A DNA stretch of 64,000 nt from 39-52-133 sp036523795 (GTDB lineage Bacteria; Pseudomonadota; Gammaproteobacteria; Burkholderiales; Gallionellaceae), in the NCBI GenBank assembly GCA_036523795.1, contig DATDDN010000048.1:1-64000 (forward strand), written 5' to 3'. The translations under genes and the position numbers were made by a program. Of the stretch, positions 63,096 to 64,000 are shown piece after piece; positions within the stretch are counted from its first letter, which is position 1, and every line of letters begins with the position of its first letter. The notes beneath the pieces are model-generated. The model did no database searches. It was not told where the DNA came from and saw only the letters and a program-made list of their open reading frames with translations.

Positions 63096-63438
63096 TAAGT
63101 GCTTTTCGCTCCCGTTACGCTGTCGAATCACGCAACGTAAGGATTTTGAGCAAGCCTTAAGTAGTTCTTACTTGAGCAATAGATGGTTTGCGGTTTATCT
63201 TCGACAAACTGCAAATAGCGGCCCTCGGCTGGGTATGATTGTCAGCAAGCGCATCATGCCGAAGGCAATATCCAGAAATTATGCCAAGAGGTTGATTCGG
63301 GAGATTTTTCGTGTGAATATTCCGGATCTGCCTGCACTGGATTATGTGATTAAGATCAGGCGCGGTCTCACCAAAGATACCTCGCAAGAGGCCAGGTCTG
63401 CTTTACTCTCATTGCTAATGGCCGCAAAAGTTCAATGA
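63076..63438 (+). CDS. rnpA: Ribonuclease P protein component
   Basis: The 120-residue protein has the RNR motif region (AISRNYAKRLIREIFR) and RITQRKDFEQAL near the N-terminus. It partners the RNase P RNA in tRNA 5' maturation. The start is uncertain: no ATG is well placed, and GTG 63076, which overlaps the end of rpmH by 20 bp, gives a normal length. Overlap of rpmH and rnpA is known from other bacteria. Confidence 0.9.
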   Translation: MFASPYSKCFSLPLRCRITQRKDFEQALSSSYLSNRWFAVYLRQTANSGPRLGMIVSKRIMPKAISRNYAKRLIREIFRVNIPDLPALDYVIKIRRGLTKDTSQEARSALLSLLMAAKVQ

Positions 63439-63647
63439 TACGTGCAACCCTAATTCGGCTAATCAAGATGTACCAATTTCTGATTAGCCCCATGTTTCCG
63501 CCTAGTTGCCGCTTCACGCCCAGTTGTTCCCAATATTCCCTTGAAGTAATTGCCAGGCATGGCGCTATTCGCGGCTTTTGGCTTACCGTAAAGCGTGTGT
63601 TGCGCTGCAACCCATGGAATCCGGGCGGGTACGATCCAGCTCCATAA
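63435..63647 (+). CDS. yidD: Membrane protein insertion efficiency factor YidD
   Basis: The 70-residue protein has the family motifs YQFLISPMFPPSCRFTPSCSQY and CNPWNPGGYDP with the three conserved cysteines. It is a peripheral membrane protein that helps YidC-dependent insertion. The ATG overlaps the rnpA stop (ATGA). Confidence 0.95.
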   Translation: MIRATLIRLIKMYQFLISPMFPPSCRFTPSCSQYSLEVIARHGAIRGFWLTVKRVLRCNPWNPGGYDPAP

Positions 63648-63665
63648 ATTATCAGGTAAATCAAA

Positions 63666-64000
63666 ATGGATTTTCAACGCTTCTTCCTTTTTCTGATTTT
63701 CTCGCTTTCCTTGTACTTCCTTTGGGATGGCTATCAGAGATACAAGCACCCTGAGGCTTACCAAGCTAAAAATGAGGTTGCGTCAGCAGCGCATGATCTG
63801 CCCAAGCCCGTAGCAACTGTGCCGCCAACCGGAGCTGAGTCGCAGAAGGCCGAAGGCAAGCTGATCAAAGTAAAAACCGACTATATGGAAGCGGATATCA
63901 GTTCCGTCGGCGGCGAAATTCGTCACCTGGAATTCCTGAAGCACTTTGATACCGAGGACAAGAACAAACCGTTTGTTTTGCTGGATCAACGGCGCGATCA
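63666..64000 (+). CDS. yidC: Membrane protein insertase YidC (N-terminal fragment)
   Basis: About 111 codons are present before the window ends. MDFQRFFLFLIFSLSLYFLWDGYQRY is the first membrane helix, followed by a Pro-rich linker and the start of the periplasmic P1 domain (KTDYMEADISSVGGEIRHLEF). YidC inserts and folds inner-membrane proteins. The catalytic five-helix core lies outside the window. Confidence 0.94.
   Translation, partial: MDFQRFFLFLIFSLSLYFLWDGYQRYKHPEAYQAKNEVASAAHDLPKPVATVPPTGAESQKAEGKLIKVKTDYMEADISSVGGEIRHLEFLKHFDTEDKNKPFVLLDQRRD

Overview
The window looks like a piece of a betaproteobacterial chromosome next to the replication origin. The gene content best fits a chemolithoautotroph of the Gallionellaceae/Nitrosomonadales type, for example a Sideroxydans-like iron oxidiser. 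That assignment is inferred from the combination of a form II RuBisCO cluster (cbbR, cbbM, cbbQ, cbbO), a complete Calvin-cycle operon (tkt, gap, pgk, pyk, fba, plus fbp nearby), the metX-metW pair, the GshA family first described in acidithiobacilli and the gene order around dnaA. No single gene proves it.

Layout. 1-7 kb: start of metH, a bacteriohemerythrin behind an FNR-type box, two exported proteins, ubiK-comM, and a porin-glnK-amtB nitrogen operon with a sigma-54 promoter and an NtrC-like site. 7-15.3 kb: purU, murI, an ABC-F ATPase, then gshA-apbE-EIIA-ptsH-ptsI, a phosphotransferase chain with no sugar permease. 15.3-20.5 kb: an AT-richer accessory stretch with two pairs of small lipoproteins, an unrecognised gene, a CYTH-domain gene broken by three frameshifts, an EamA-type transporter broken by one, and about 500 bp without genes carrying REP-like hairpins. 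20.5-31.4 kb: relA, metX-metW behind a SAM-II riboswitch and terminator, ampG, a small membrane protein, a GtrA/GT2/GT-C surface-polysaccharide group, xth, and pyrE with a DUF4124 protein.

31.4-46.2 kb is the carbon-fixation block. purC and fbp lie downstream of cbbM-cbbQ-cbbO (RuBisCO and its CbbQ/CbbO activase). Divergent cbbR shares with cbbM an intergenic region whose palindromes sit where a LysR-type regulator would bind. tkt-gap-pgk-pyk-fba follows as a second operon with a hairpin or palindrome in every spacer. 46.2-52.4 kb is the operon def-fmt-rsmB-DUF4390-ntrY-ntrX. 52.4-57.7 kb holds a LysM protein, dprA, smg and topA on the other strand.

57.7-64 kb is the origin region: gyrB, a perfect 16-bp parS palindrome, dnaN, an AT-rich spacer that is one candidate oriC, dnaA, a dnaA/rpmH divergent promoter with a perfect DnaA box, then rpmH-rnpA-yidD-yidC (cut by the window end).

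No tRNA, rRNA, CRISPR array, intact insertion sequence or prophage was seen. The most informative non-coding signals are the SAM-II riboswitch, the parS site, the FNR box, the sigma-54/NtrC pair and the cbbR-cbbM operator. The least explained genes are the two lipoprotein pairs and the 144-residue protein between the two broken genes.
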